DNA of 51,834 bases from JAAELZ01 sp965237485 (lineage in GTDB: Bacteria > Pseudomonadota > Gammaproteobacteria > Arenicellales > Poriferihabitantaceae). Position 1 is the first letter of the stretch. Every line of letters starts with the position of its first letter. The notes below the pieces were generated by a model. That model saw nothing but the letters and a program-made list of their open reading frames with translations. It searched no databases and had not been told where the DNA came from. Below, one piece after another: positions 43,285-51,396 of the stretch. The stretch covers positions 1 to 51,834 of the forward strand of contig CBDEFQ010000008.1 of NCBI GenBank assembly GCA_965237485.1, read 5' to 3'. Both the position numbers and the translations under genes were made by a program.

Positions 43285-44677
43285 GATACTGTAACTTCAG
43301 GTATGGACTTTTATATTAGATAGAGCAGTATGGCCTTTTCCCCCCAAGGGGAATTTTTTCGAATTTTTGATTTATTCAAATTTTCTATCTTGGTGTCTTG
43401 TAAGTTGAGCCATTTGTGCGTTCCCTGTTTTAAGCAATTAAAATACTGGAGACACCCAAATGACCCAATCAAACAATAACGTATTTGACGTAATAGTGGA
43501 ACACACATCTCAGAAGGCCCCGATGCCATGCGCCCCGTGCTCACCGCACTGCTCAATGAGGCGATGAAGATTGAAAGAGAGCCGTTTCCAGGCGCATCAC
43601 ACTATGAGCATAGTCAAGACCGGCCAGGGTTTGCCCATGGCTACCAGGATAAGCGTATCGATACACAAGCCGGTACGCTCAATCTGCGTATCCCAAAGAC
43701 CGCTCAACACGTTGATGAACCTTTTTACCCTCAATCGCCAGAACGCGGCTTACGCAGCCAACGTGCGATGATGCTGACCGTTGCTGAAATGTACGTGACG
43801 GGCGTTAGCACGCGCCGAGTCGAAAAAGTCATGCAGAGCATGGGTATTGAAAGCATCTCCTCTACACCGGTCTCACGGGCTAACCAGAGCATGGATGAGG
43901 CGTTAAAAGTCTGGCGTGATCGTCCGTTGGGTAAAGTCTCTTACCTAATCCTTGATGCGCGTTATGAAAAGGTGGGTGAGGGCCACCAAGTGATTGATAT
44001 GGCGGTGTTGAGTGCGGTGGGTGTATTGCCTTGTGGACGGCGTTGCGTATTAGGAACGGCAATGGCGCTTAATGAAGCCGAGGTTAACTGGCGAGCGTTC
44101 CTCAAAGGCTTGGCTGACCGGGGCATACATGGTATTGAGTTTATTGTCAGTGATGATCACCGTGGCTTAAAAGCCGCTAGAAAGGCAGTGTTCCCAGGTA
44201 TACCTTGGCAGCGTTGCCAGTTTCATCTGGCGCAGAATGCAATGCATCATGCCCCCAATCACAAGATCAAGCAGCGCATTGGTGGTGAGCTGCGTAGTGT
44301 TTGGAATGCACCCAATAGGGCAGCTGCTCAGGTTAATCTAAAAGTCCTTGTGAGCCAGTACCAGGAAAAGCATGCTCACTGGGCGCAGTGGCTAGAAAAC
44401 AATGTGCCTGAAGGGTTAAATGTGTTTGCCTTGCCAGATAGACACCAAAAGAAAATGCGAAGCTCCAACCGCATTGAACGGACGGTTCAACAAGAACTTA
44501 AGCGGCGCACCCGCTTGGTCAGAGTCTTTCCTAACCGAGAGGCTTGGTTACGATTAGTCAGTGCCATTCTGATTGAAATTGACGACGAATGGGCTAATGC
44601 TAATCATCGATATATCGTGTGGAACGACAATGAGTCAACTTGCCAGACAAAAAGTCCATACCCAATGTTGCGTAATC
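43285..44677 (+). mobile_element. IS256-family element B, copy 2
   Basis: Left end GATACTGTAACTTCAGGTAT, right end complement of GATTACGCAACATTGGGTAT; both continue GGACTTTT. Total 1393 bp. Flanking bases (CTTTTCAT and ATTGGGAA) do not match, suggesting recombination between IS copies. Confidence 0.88.
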
Positions 44678-44709
44678 ATTGGGAAGAGAAACGACGGAGA
44701 AGTTTATAA
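43459..44709 (+). pseudogene. IS256-family transposase B, near-complete with a 5' frameshift
   Basis: The true start appears to be the ATG at about 43459 (MTQSNNNVFDVIVEHTSQ). One base is missing near 43515, after which the frame reads EGPDAMRPVLTALLNEAMKI and continues through LILDARYEKV, FIVSDDHRGLKAARKAVF, RCQFHLAQNAMHH and SNRIERTVQQE. The internal ATG at 43528 gives a 393-residue protein lacking about 25 residues, which might still work. The last residues past NDNEST run over the IS end. Confidence 0.82.
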
Positions 44710-44737
44710 GAAGTATGAGCGTTCTAAGAAATAATAT

Positions 44738-45502
44738 ATGACAAAAATAATAGCAATTTCAAATCAAAAAGGCGGTGTTGGTAAAACGACCAGTACAGTC
44801 AATTTATCTTATGCTCTAAATAGTCTTGGAAAGAAAGTCTTAGTTATTGATATTGATCCACAAGGGAATTTAACTTTGTACTTTGATCATGATCCGCGCC
44901 AACTAGATCAGGATAAAAACACAATATACTACAGTCTAGTTGAAGATAGGCCACTATCAGAGATAACTTTAAAAGGTGATATTGATCTTATTCCAACAGG
45001 CATAGTCTTAGCAGAGTCCGAGTCAGCTTTAATGATGGATATTAGCGGTGCTACAGTGTTGAGAGATCTTCTAACTGAAGTCAAAAACAACTATGAATTT
45101 GTGTTGATAGATTGCCCCCCTACTCTTGGGATGTTGTTTGTTAATGCTTTAGCTGCAGCAAGTCACATTCTAATACCTGTTAAAACTGATTCTCTATCGT
45201 TAAGCGGCATATCCAATTTAGCTGGGACAATTTCAAAGATTAAAAGGAAGGTGAACCCATCCTTAGAGGTTTTGGGGGTTTTGCCTACGATGTTTAATAA
45301 AGCTAACAAGCACGATAAAGAAGCCTTGTGTGAGCTTAAAGAACAAGCAGAGTCAGTCGGTATCAACGTGTTTGATCCTATAAACAGAAGCACAAATTAC
45401 GATAAGTCGGCAAAAGAAAGCCAACCAACTTTATTAGCTTACCCGAAGACAAGTGGTGTAGGAAACTACAAAACTTTAGCCGAGTATATTATTAATATTT
45501 AA
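44738..45502 (+). CDS. parA: ParA-type partition ATPase (third locus)
   Basis: The 254-residue protein has KGGVGKTTSTVNLSYAL (deviant Walker A), VIDIDPQGNLTLYF (A' motif), EFVLIDCPPTLGML (Walker B) and FDPINRSTNYDKSAKESQPT near the C-terminus. It has no N-terminal HTH, as in Soj-like or type Ib/chromosome-type ParA. It is followed after nine bases by parB. The ATG is 60 bp beyond the IS256 end, so its promoter may be partly IS-derived. Confidence 0.93.
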   Translation: MTKIIAISNQKGGVGKTTSTVNLSYALNSLGKKVLVIDIDPQGNLTLYFDHDPRQLDQDKNTIYYSLVEDRPLSEITLKGDIDLIPTGIVLAESESALMMDISGATVLRDLLTEVKNNYEFVLIDCPPTLGMLFVNALAAASHILIPVKTDSLSLSGISNLAGTISKIKRKVNPSLEVLGVLPTMFNKANKHDKEALCELKEQAESVGINVFDPINRSTNYDKSAKESQPTLLAYPKTSGVGNYKTLAEYIINI

Positions 45503-45511
45503 TCCATAACC

Positions 45512-46327
45512 ATGAAGAAAAGTAACTTATTTGGCGACCTAGACACAGCCACTTTATCTCAAATCGAGATTAGCAAAATAAAAGCTAACCCTGACCAATC
45601 AAGAAAGATATTTGATCCTCAAGCGCTACAGGAGCTTGCAGACTCAATCAAAGAACAAGGGCAAGTACAGCCTATTGTTGTACGAACCGATGGTGATGGC
45701 TACATTATTGTTGCAGGTGAACGCAGGTGGCGAGCTTGTCAATTAAACAAAGCTGGCACTATTGATTGTGTAATTAGAAACGACGATAACCACGAAGTGG
45801 TTTCTATTATCGAAAACATGCAACGAGAAGGGTTAAAGCCAGTAGAGGAAGCTAGGGCATTAGCTAAACTAGTTAATGATAAGAAGATCTCTCAAACAGT
45901 AGCTGGAAAATTGGTGGGTAAAAAAAGGATTGTAGTAAATCAATTACTAAAATTGACTACCCTACCGGAGCCTATCCAAGAGGAAAGCCTCACATTAGAT
46001 ATTCCAAAAACTATTCTAGTTGAGTTAGCTTTAGTGAAAGACCCTATCGCTGTCCGGGATCTATGGAACAAAGCAAAAAATAAGGGTTTATCTGTTGCTC
46101 AAATCAGAGAGCAAAAAACTGCAAACAAAAAAGAGATTGAAAAGCCCGCTTCTAAAAAGACACCTAAAGCTATTGCTAAAAGCACCATCGATGATGGTTA
46201 CAAATTGATAAAGAACCTTGAAAAAATAGATTCTAAGGTACTTAGCGATGCTCAATTAGCTGAACTGGCTGAACTGGAAAGTCTAGTTTCTAAAGTTATT
46301 TCCACCTTAACCAGTATTAAAAAATAG
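45512..46327 (+). CDS. parB: ParB/Spo0J-type partition protein
   Basis: The 271-residue protein shows the ParB N-terminal CTPase core: IEISKIKANPDQSRKIFDPQ, IKEQGQVQPIVVR, IIVAGERRWRACQL (the GERRxRA box) and IIENMQREGLKPVEEARAL, then the HTH (SQTVAGKLVGKKRIVVNQLL). The basic C-terminal linker KEIEKPASKKTPKAIAKS ends in a dimerising helix. It spreads from parS sites; I found no clear 16-bp parS palindrome nearby. Intact partner of ParA. Confidence 0.93.
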   Translation: MKKSNLFGDLDTATLSQIEISKIKANPDQSRKIFDPQALQELADSIKEQGQVQPIVVRTDGDGYIIVAGERRWRACQLNKAGTIDCVIRNDDNHEVVSIIENMQREGLKPVEEARALAKLVNDKKISQTVAGKLVGKKRIVVNQLLKLTTLPEPIQEESLTLDIPKTILVELALVKDPIAVRDLWNKAKNKGLSVAQIREQKTANKKEIEKPASKKTPKAIAKSTIDDGYKLIKNLEKIDSKVLSDAQLAELAELESLVSKVISTLTSIKK

Positions 46328-46366
46328 TGGGTGTTAGTTTACTAACACTTTCATAAAACCCTTTAT

Positions 46367-46528
46367 CCTAGATAAATCAGTTAAAACACGAAAGTCCATG
46401 CAAGCTCTTGATGCACCTAGCAAAATCAAAAAAACCTTATCACCAATAAGGTGACCGCGACTTTTTTGATTTCACTATGCACTTCAATTGCTTACATGTC
46501 TTTTCCGCGTTTAACTGATTTATCTAGG
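46367..46528 (+). repeat. MITE copy 2
   Basis: Complete 162-bp copy with CCTAGATAAATCAGTTAAA ends. Flanks TTTAT and TTTAA are near-matching. It lies just after parB and may act as its terminator. Confidence 0.9.
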
Positions 46529-46622
46529 TTTAAAGATTGCTAATCGTCGCTATATACTCATTGCTGCTAATGAGTGAACTGTTAGCATGCGATAAGGCCG
46601 GCCTAAATATGATTATGATTCA

Positions 46623-46829
46623 CTAACTTAAGTCGTTTGCATGAACATGATCTTCTTCGCCGTTAAACTCCACTAAATCAACCTCAAGCTGATTACACTG
46701 ATCTAAAAATATTTGCCCCATCGTTTTTAGCGTATAGGCACGAAATATCTTGTAACGATACTTCGTAATAAACACTAAGTGGGCGTGGAGCGCATAAACG
46801 CTATGCGCCCCAGTTCTAATAGTTGCCAT
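46623..46829 (-). pseudogene. tnpA: IS200/IS605 TnpA (Y1 transposase), C-truncated
   Basis: From the ATG at 46829: MATIRTGAHSVYALHAHLVF, ITKYRYKIF, then EFNGEEDHVHA with the HxH metal site, and stop. The catalytic tyrosine helix is missing; the frame ends NDLS just after the HUH motif. Dead fragment. It is not a RAYT protein: the start has the IS200 HxHxVxxTKYR form. Confidence 0.8.
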
Positions 46830-46871
46830 TAATCCACATAAATAATGGCCTGATAGGTGTATAATGCACGA

Positions 46872-47108
46872 ATGATTACTCCGCGACAAATACGCATGGC
46901 TAGAGCGGTCTTAAATTGGACAATGTCCGATCTATCAAAATGGACTGGCTTGCATCTCAATACCATGGCTCGCGTCGAAAAGGACGGCGCGGTAGCACGG
47001 GAATCGACCCTAAATCTATTAAAAGCTGTGTTCCAAAAGAACGGGATAGTTTTTCTTAATGAAGATGGCGTTCGATACGATGAATGTATCACTTACCAAA
47101 AATCTTGA
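46872..47108 (+). CDS. Xre-type HTH regulator (78 aa)
   Basis: The ATG at 46872 gives MITPRQIRMARAVLNWTMSD, a Cro/C1 HTH of the type RAxLNWxxxDLxxxxGLxxxTxARxExxG (here LHLNTMARVEKDGAVARES), with a tail VFQKNGIVFLNEDGVRYDEC. Small stand-alone regulators of this form are common on plasmids and prophages. The gene ends 14 bp before MITE copy 3. Confidence 0.7.
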   Translation: MITPRQIRMARAVLNWTMSDLSKWTGLHLNTMARVEKDGAVARESTLNLLKAVFQKNGIVFLNEDGVRYDECITYQKS

Positions 47109-47121
47109 AAACTACGTTAAA

Positions 47122-47257
47122 CCTAGATAAATCAGTTAAAACACGAAAGTCCATGCAAGCTCTTGATGCACCTAGCAAAATCAAAAAAAACCTTATCACC
47201 AATAAGGTGACCGCGACTTTTTTGATTTCACTATGCACTTCAATTGCTTACATGTCT
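47122..47257 (+). repeat. MITE copy 3, right end missing
   Basis: Matches other copies through CTTACATGTCT; the last ~27 bp are gone. The MITE sequence is open in frame with the following coding region and would supply its N-terminus. Confidence 0.9.
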
Positions 47258-48049
47258 GTACCCCTGACCGCTGACACAACAACTGATCCAGTGCCCTATA
47301 TTCCCCCCGCACCATCCGTTGAAGAAACACAATCATCAACCAGGGCAGAACTTTTACGTGAGAAGTTTGCATTAGAGAAGAAGATTGCCGAGGTAGAAGC
47401 GAAAGTCAAACAGGAGGCTTACGATAAGCTTTCTCTTGCAGATAAAAAACTGTGGCATGAGATTGAAGCTTATGAGAAAAAAATAAAAGAAGAAAAAGAT
47501 CAAGCGATAATGAAAGATAAGAATCTTATCTATGAATCGATAGGGACTATAGATGAAATAAATAAGGCGATGGCTTTATCCACCAATCTAAATACGGGGT
47601 GGACTGGGCTTGCAGCTGCGTTTGTTGCAGGGACTGATGCGTACAAGTTAGCTACCCATATTAAAAGCATTGTCGCACATTTTACGTCTACAAAATTACG
47701 CCAGATAAGGGACGCCTCGAAAACTGGCGGCGGCGTTGGTAATGCCTCTGATGCAGATATGACTCTCCTTGGAAAGTCCATTACGGCGGTTGAACAAGGC
47801 CTAAGGGCTAAAAATCTATTAGAAAACCTAAACAAGGTTAAAGATAGTTATCGGAGAGCTATTAATAGAATGAAGCTTAAACATATTTATTATTCTGCCG
47901 GCGAAGCAGAGTATGAGCTAAAATTGGAGATACTAGAGGATGCCCAGAAAGCAATAGATGCTAATATGAATGCTGGTAATACTGATAATATTGATAAGAT
48001 TAAAAAGGAACTTACAACTATACATGGCATACCGCTGAGGGCTCTGTAA
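47258..48049 (+). pseudogene. Coiled-coil (phage-like) protein with MITE-encoded N-terminus
   Basis: The frame runs through the MITE (giving KVTATFLISLCTSIAYMS, hydrophobic and signal-like) into VPLTADTTTDPVPYIPPAPS and a long helical region ELLREKFALEKKIAEVEAKV, EAYEKKIKEEKDQ. The C-terminal half is also helical. A native start is missing. I suspect a phage structural or injected protein, because the next frame also looks virion-like. No family named. Confidence 0.5.
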
Positions 48050-48051
48050 AT

Positions 48052-48282
48052 ATGGGCCAATTTGACCACTTGATGCCTAAAGAACCTAAAACAGGCCCGG
48101 AAGCAGATAGCGTATTAGAGCGATTTTCAACTGGATTTGGCCGAGGCATTACAAACGTTGGCGAAGGTGCGAAAGGTCTAGCTTATGATATTGGTAACAA
48201 ACTAGGGCTTGTAGACGACGTCACGGTATCGGATTTTAATTCCAAAGTTCAGGAAGGGCGCGATTTCTATGCGGTCAAAGGG
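48052..48282 (+). pseudogene. N-terminal fragment of a phage-type structural protein
   Basis: Starts MGQFDHLMPKEPKTGPEADS three bases after the previous stop and continues FSTGFGRGITNVGEGAKGLA, resembling the start of phage internal or tail proteins. It ends inside a GGGGTCAGACCCC repeat (AVKGVRPL), so the rest is lost. Confidence 0.45.
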
Positions 48283-48302
48283 GTCAGACCCCTTTAAAGT
48301 TT
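48278..48302. repeat. GGGGTCWGACCCC palindromic repeat
   Basis: CAAAGGGGTCAGACCCCTTT plus AAAGTT. It truncates the phage-like gene. Confidence 0.85.
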
Positions 48303-48312
48303 TATTAAAGTT

Positions 48313-48588
48313 TTATAAATCTCTTTTATATCCTTTAGAGAGCATGCAGTCGTTGTAAAAATCGCCGCTCAGCCAGTTTGAGTTAATGCCGCTTCGGTAC
48401 ATATCAAACTTGATACGGCAATCTGCTTCGTCCATTTCTTGGTTGTAGGTTTTCGTTGTGTCGGCGGGCGAAAATTTCACGCTTTCGGTGTAATTGGAGG
48501 CACATCCAGCACCCAATAAGCAACCGGCACTTAATATAAAAAGATTCGTTCTCAAAATATGCCGCCTAATCCCTAATCTCCAATTCAT
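48313..48588 (-). CDS. Small lipoprotein
   Basis: The 91-residue protein has a basic N-terminus, a hydrophobic stretch LFILSAGCLLGAGCAS with a lipobox LGAGC, and a mature part with two later cysteines (DCRIKFDMYRSG and DCMLSKGYKRDL). This should be a signal peptidase II substrate anchored in a membrane. Similar small lipoproteins occur in phage and chromosomes. Intact; function unknown. Confidence 0.65.
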   Translation of the reverse strand: MNWRLGIRRHILRTNLFILSAGCLLGAGCASNYTESVKFSPADTTKTYNQEMDEADCRIKFDMYRSGINSNWLSGDFYNDCMLSKGYKRDL

Positions 48589-48700
48589 AACTCAACTCTA
48601 CACCAAGCCATGAATAAAGGCAAATGGGCTTATTGCGGTATTTAGGAAGTATAATTGAGCAATCAAGATTCTACATGTAGCGGGTAAGACAGTTTCGCAA

Positions 48701-48793
48701 AGTGTAACCGACCCCGGGCTATCCGCAAATCACAACAACTGGCCTCTCTCTGGCGGATTTCTATCCATTTTAAAGGGGTCTGACCCCTTTTGA
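48701..48793 (+). ncRNA. Diverged antisense copy of the array repeat plus terminator: candidate tracrRNA 1
   Basis: 48701-48736 is the complement of the 36-bp repeat with five or so changes (AGTGTAACC ... CGCAAATCACAAC). It continues AACTGGCCTCTCTCTGGCGG and ends at AAAGGGGTCTGACCCCTTTT (48774-48793), a strong hairpin with T-run. The layout anti-repeat, nexus, terminator recalls type II tracrRNA. It may equally be a degenerate array remnant. Confidence 0.35.
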
Positions 48794-48819
48794 CCAAGTA
48801 AGAATTATCAAAATCACCG

Positions 48820-48992
48820 ACAAACAATTTGCCAAGATCCAGGTTTATTATGGAAAAAAACGTCTGCCAACAGAAAAAGCACCCAACCAACTTGAGCTTT
48901 TATAAGGCGCAAGTTGGTTTGTTTCTATTTGATAATCAAGGCTTTACGTGCGAGATAGTATAACCGACCCCGGGCTATCCGCAAATCACAAC
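48820..48992 (-). repeat. Repeat-plus-flank unit, copy A (inverted)
   Basis: On the minus strand: a diverged 36-bp repeat (48992-48957), then ATCTCGCACGTAAAGCCTTG and the AACCAACTTGCGC hairpin region to about 48820. The same unit follows the array at 50377 and recurs at 51275. Confidence 0.8.
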
Positions 48993-49070
48993 ACACAATT
49001 AGCTCTACTTCATGGTGTTTTTCTCCCCTGCCACGCTAACTCGTAATAACTTTAAAGGGGTCTGACCCCG
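48957..49070 (+). ncRNA. Candidate tracrRNA 2 (antisense repeat, then terminator-like sequences)
   Basis: On the plus strand 48957-48992 is the complement of the repeat. It is followed by ACACAATTAGCTCTACTTCA and TGGTGTTTTTCT (possible early terminator at about 49015), then a GGGGTCTGACCCC palindrome at 49047-49066. Confidence 0.3.
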
Positions 49071-49093
49071 TTTAACCGCTTTTAGTTTCTTGG

Positions 49094-49321
49094 TTATCTC
49101 CAATAAATCGTGTGTAGATCTAGCGAGTCGATCAAGGCTGTGATGATCAAAGTATCGCCTTCGGCAATCTCCTTTAGCATTTTAGAAAGCTGAGGCCGTT
49201 TTCGATCAGTACCCGTTTTCTTTTCTTCAAATATCTTCTCACAACCGGCAACTAATAATTGTTCGCGCTGTACCAATAAGCTTTGTCCTGTCGTAGAAAC
49301 TCTCCCGTAACCGATTATCAT
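49094..49321 (-). pseudogene. Serine resolvase N-terminal fragment (Tn3-type)
   Basis: The frame MIIGYGRVSTTGQSLLVQRE contains the catalytic serine (RVST) of the resolvase family, then KKTGTDRKRPQLSKMLKEIA and EGDTLIITALIDSL. It leaves the family after ITALIDS, where TRLDRLARS is expected, and ends at 49094. The catalytic domain's later half and the HTH are absent. Confidence 0.8.
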
Positions 49322-49492
49322 GATATTACGGGTATTTTTGGGTAGCTGTTACGGAACAGAAATACGGATTTTCTAAGCTGCTGTTTTTGCAGAACTAAAT
49401 AACCGTTCCGTAATTTATAAGTTTCGGAACTACTTTTGTGATGAATGTCTTCCATTAGGCTGCAAGCGATAAGCGGTGTGACATATCAAGCT
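49322..49492. other. Probable res-site region between resolvase and transposase remnants
   Basis: Inverted pairs GTTACGGAACAGAAATACGG and CCGTTCCGTAATTTATAAG occur at about 49345 and 49405, as expected for resolvase-binding subsites between divergent or adjacent tnpR and tnpA genes. Confidence 0.45.
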
Positions 49493-49897
49493 CTAGTACG
49501 CCATATCGCGCTCGGTCATTCGTTCTTTCCAGGCAGGCTCCTTCAGGATCTGCTGAATCATCAGGGTATTAATATACACAAGGCTAATTTGCAGAAGGTG
49601 TAAAGCAAGAACAGATATCTCCTGGTCCTCTAATTTATTGGAAGCCACCTCGCCTTTTTTACCAAAGTAAATAAACCCGTTAACACCATTCCAACGTTCA
49701 ACTACATTAAGTCCAGTATTGATCTCTCGACGGAGTTCTTCTGAACCTAGATAGTGACACAAGAAAATTGTTTTTACTGCTTTGCCAAGCTCAATCAATG
49801 CGCGATATGTAGGATGCTTAGCATTACTACGTATAAAACGGCGCAATATCGCCCCTGGCGTAGCAGTATGTTCCCGTAGTGCCGTCGCCAGTCTTTT
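49493..49897 (-). pseudogene. tnpA: Tn3-family transposase, C-terminal fragment
   Basis: The frame LREHTATPGAILRRFIRSNA, YRALIELGKAVKTIFLCHYL, RREINTGLNVVERWNGVNGF and LHLLQISLVYINTLMIQQIL matches the end of Tn3-type TnpA, including the final catalytic glutamate region (NVVERWNG). It starts at a GGGGTCTGACCCC palindrome (49894) and ends short of the usual LTPL...NPYG tail. Only about 12% of the ~1000-residue protein remains. Confidence 0.85.
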
Positions 49898-49917
49898 AAA
49901 GGGGTCTGACCCCTTTT
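49894..49917. repeat. GGGGTCWGACCCC palindromic repeat at the array edge
   Basis: AAAGGGGTCTGACCCCTTTT directly precedes the truncated first repeat of the array (GGTTATACT at 49920-49928). Confidence 0.85.
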
Positions 49918-49919
49918 GT

Positions 49920-50412
49920 GGTTATACTCGTGATATAAACTTCTGGACATTGATGTGTTGTGATTTGCGGATAGGCCTTGGTCGGTTATACTAAAAACAG
50001 CAGGAGTAGTGTATACTATTGGTTGTGATTTGCGGTTGTGATTTGCGGTTGTGATTTGCGGGTAGGCCTTGGTCGGTTATACTATACTGGCGTTTTGGTG
50101 TAGCTTGGGATAGTTGTGATTTGCGGGTAGGCCTTGGTCGGTTATACTCCATGTTCATGTTGTACCATGTCATTTTTAGTTGTGATTTGCGGGTAGGCCT
50201 TGGTCGGTTATACTCCATAAAACCAAAGGAATCATACAAGGCGCTGTTGTGATTTGCGGGTAGGCCTTGGTCGGTTATACTAAAGAGCCAAAAGTTAAAA
50301 CCCCTGACACAGTTGTGATTTGCGGGTAGGCCTTGGTCGGTTATACTGGCGGGAAAATCTTAACCAACTATTACAAGTTGTGATTTGCGGGTAGGCCTTG
50401 GTCGGTTATACT
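49920..50412 (+). CRISPR. Small CRISPR-like array: seven full 36-bp repeats, one partial, 28-31-bp spacers
   Basis: Full repeats start at 49957, 50048, 50113, 50179, 50246, 50312 and 50377; each begins GTTGTGATTTGCGGGTAGG and ends CCTTGGTCGGTTATACT. The first has one change (GGAT for GGGT). A truncated repeat end is at 49920-49928. Spacers of 28, 29, 29, 30, 31, 30 and 29 bp are all different. Between spacer 2 and the repeat at 50048 the first 13 bases of the repeat (GTTGTGATTTGCG) are duplicated twice in tandem. Repeat length, spacer length and the GTTGTGATTTGC start resemble type II-C arrays. No cas gene is present in the window. Confidence 0.75.
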
Positions 50413-50530
50413 ACCTCGCACGTAAAGCCTTGATTATCAAATAGAAACAAACCAACTTGCGCCTTATAAAAGCGCAAGTTGGTTGGGTGCTTTTTCTGTT
50501 GGCAGACGTTTTTTTCCATAATAAACCTGG
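50413..50530 (+). other. Array-flanking unit with strong hairpin, copy B
   Basis: After the last repeat come ACCTCGCACGTAAAGCCTTG and a perfect 13-bp stem AACCAACTTGCGC (50450-50462) / GCGCAAGTTGGTT (50472-50484), followed by GGGTGCTTTTTCTG, a bidirectional terminator candidate. The unit recurs at 48820-48956 (inverted) and 51311-51400. Confidence 0.75.
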
Positions 50531-50542
50531 ATCTTGGGGTCA

Positions 50543-50562
50543 AGGGGTCAGACCCCTTTAAA
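50543..50562. repeat. GGGGTCWGACCCC palindromic repeat
   Basis: AAGGGGTCAGACCCCTTTAA precedes the first copy of the 226-bp direct repeat. A further copy is at about 50965-50984, before the second. Confidence 0.85.
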
Positions 50563-50565
50563 GAA

Positions 50566-50791
50566 AGAACTGCTGTTTGTAATGTTGCTAAACGACTCGC
50601 GTGTAAAGTGCTTACAGATTGAGATAAGCGTTTGTACAATAACGAAACTGTGTGCATCGGGATCACCTGAACTTGAGACTCAGATGACAACTTTCCGATG
50701 TACACAGTGTTTTGCATGAAATATATCTCTTATCTGTCTAATATTAAATGTTTATTTGTGGGGATAGCTCAGCAACAGACCCCTTTGACCC
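50566..50791 (+). repeat. 226-bp direct repeat, copy 1
   Basis: Starts AGAACTGCTGTTTGTAATG and ends CAACAGACCCCTTTGACCC. It matches 50985-51210 with about ten substitutions and no length change. No protein frame is conserved. Both copies are preceded by the palindromic repeat. Confidence 0.9.
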
Positions 50792-50984
50792 TTAATCGCC
50801 GCGAAATACCACCAAATTTTAGTTATTTGAGGGGTAATAATGCTCACTTAAAGTAAGTTCGACAAAATCCTTCTCAAGTCATTGAAAACAAACAACTCAT
50901 AGAAAGTCCGAGAAAGTTCCCCTAGAGGAGAATAGAAGAGAAAAGAAAATCAAAGAGAGAACAAAAGGGGTCAGACCCCTTTAG
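50792..50984. other. Spacer between the 226-bp repeats
   Basis: A/G-rich non-coding sequence (GAAAAGAAAATCAAAGAGAG) ending in a GGGGTCAGACCCC palindrome. No gene seen. Confidence 0.5.
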
Positions 50985-51210
50985 AGAACTGCTGTTTGTA
51001 ATGCTGCTAAACGACCCGCGTGTAAAGTGCTTACAGATTGAGATAAGCGTTTGTACAATAACGAAACTGTGTGCATCGGGATCCCCTGAACTTGAGACTC
51101 AGATGACAACTTTCCGATGTACATAGTGTTTTGCATGAAATATATCTCTTATCTGTCTAATATTAAACGTTTATTTGTTGGGATATCTCAGCAACAGACC
51201 CCTTTGACCC
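50985..51210 (+). repeat. 226-bp direct repeat, copy 2
   Basis: Same as 50566-50791. The end GACCCCTTTGACCC overlaps a half palindrome of the GGGGTC family. Confidence 0.9.
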
Positions 51211-51274
51211 AACCGTAGACCCCCCAGTTGTGATTGATTTGCGGGCCAAAGTGTCCAGCTTGGTTGGCTGGTTG

Positions 51275-51396
51275 ATTGTGATTTGCGGATAGCCCGGGGT
51301 CGGTTACACTATCTCGCACGTAAAGCCTTGATTATCAAATAGAAACAAACCAACTTGCGCCTTATAAAAGCTCAAGTTGGTTGGGTGCTTTTTCTG
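51275..51396 (+). repeat. Repeat-plus-flank unit, copy C
   Basis: A diverged 36-bp repeat (51275-51310, ending CGGTTACACT) followed by ATCTCGCACGTAAAGCCTTG and the AACCAACTTGCGC hairpin region. It stops at TTTTTCTG, where unrelated sequence begins. Confidence 0.8.

Noticed and set aside
46623..46829. TnpA fragment as a RAYT gene that would mobilise the GGGGTC palindromes
   Set aside because: The sequence is of the IS200 type, is truncated at the HxH motif, and is not adjacent to a palindrome.
49991..50239. Reverse frame of 82 residues with internal repeats
   Set aside because: It is translation of the CRISPR-like repeats; the amino-acid repeats (YNRPRPTRKSQL) follow the DNA repeats.
50450..50484. 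Hairpin AACCAACTTGCGC as an integron attC site
   Set aside because: It lacks the R/L simple sites with GTTRRRY and there is no integrase or cassette structure; a terminator is simpler.
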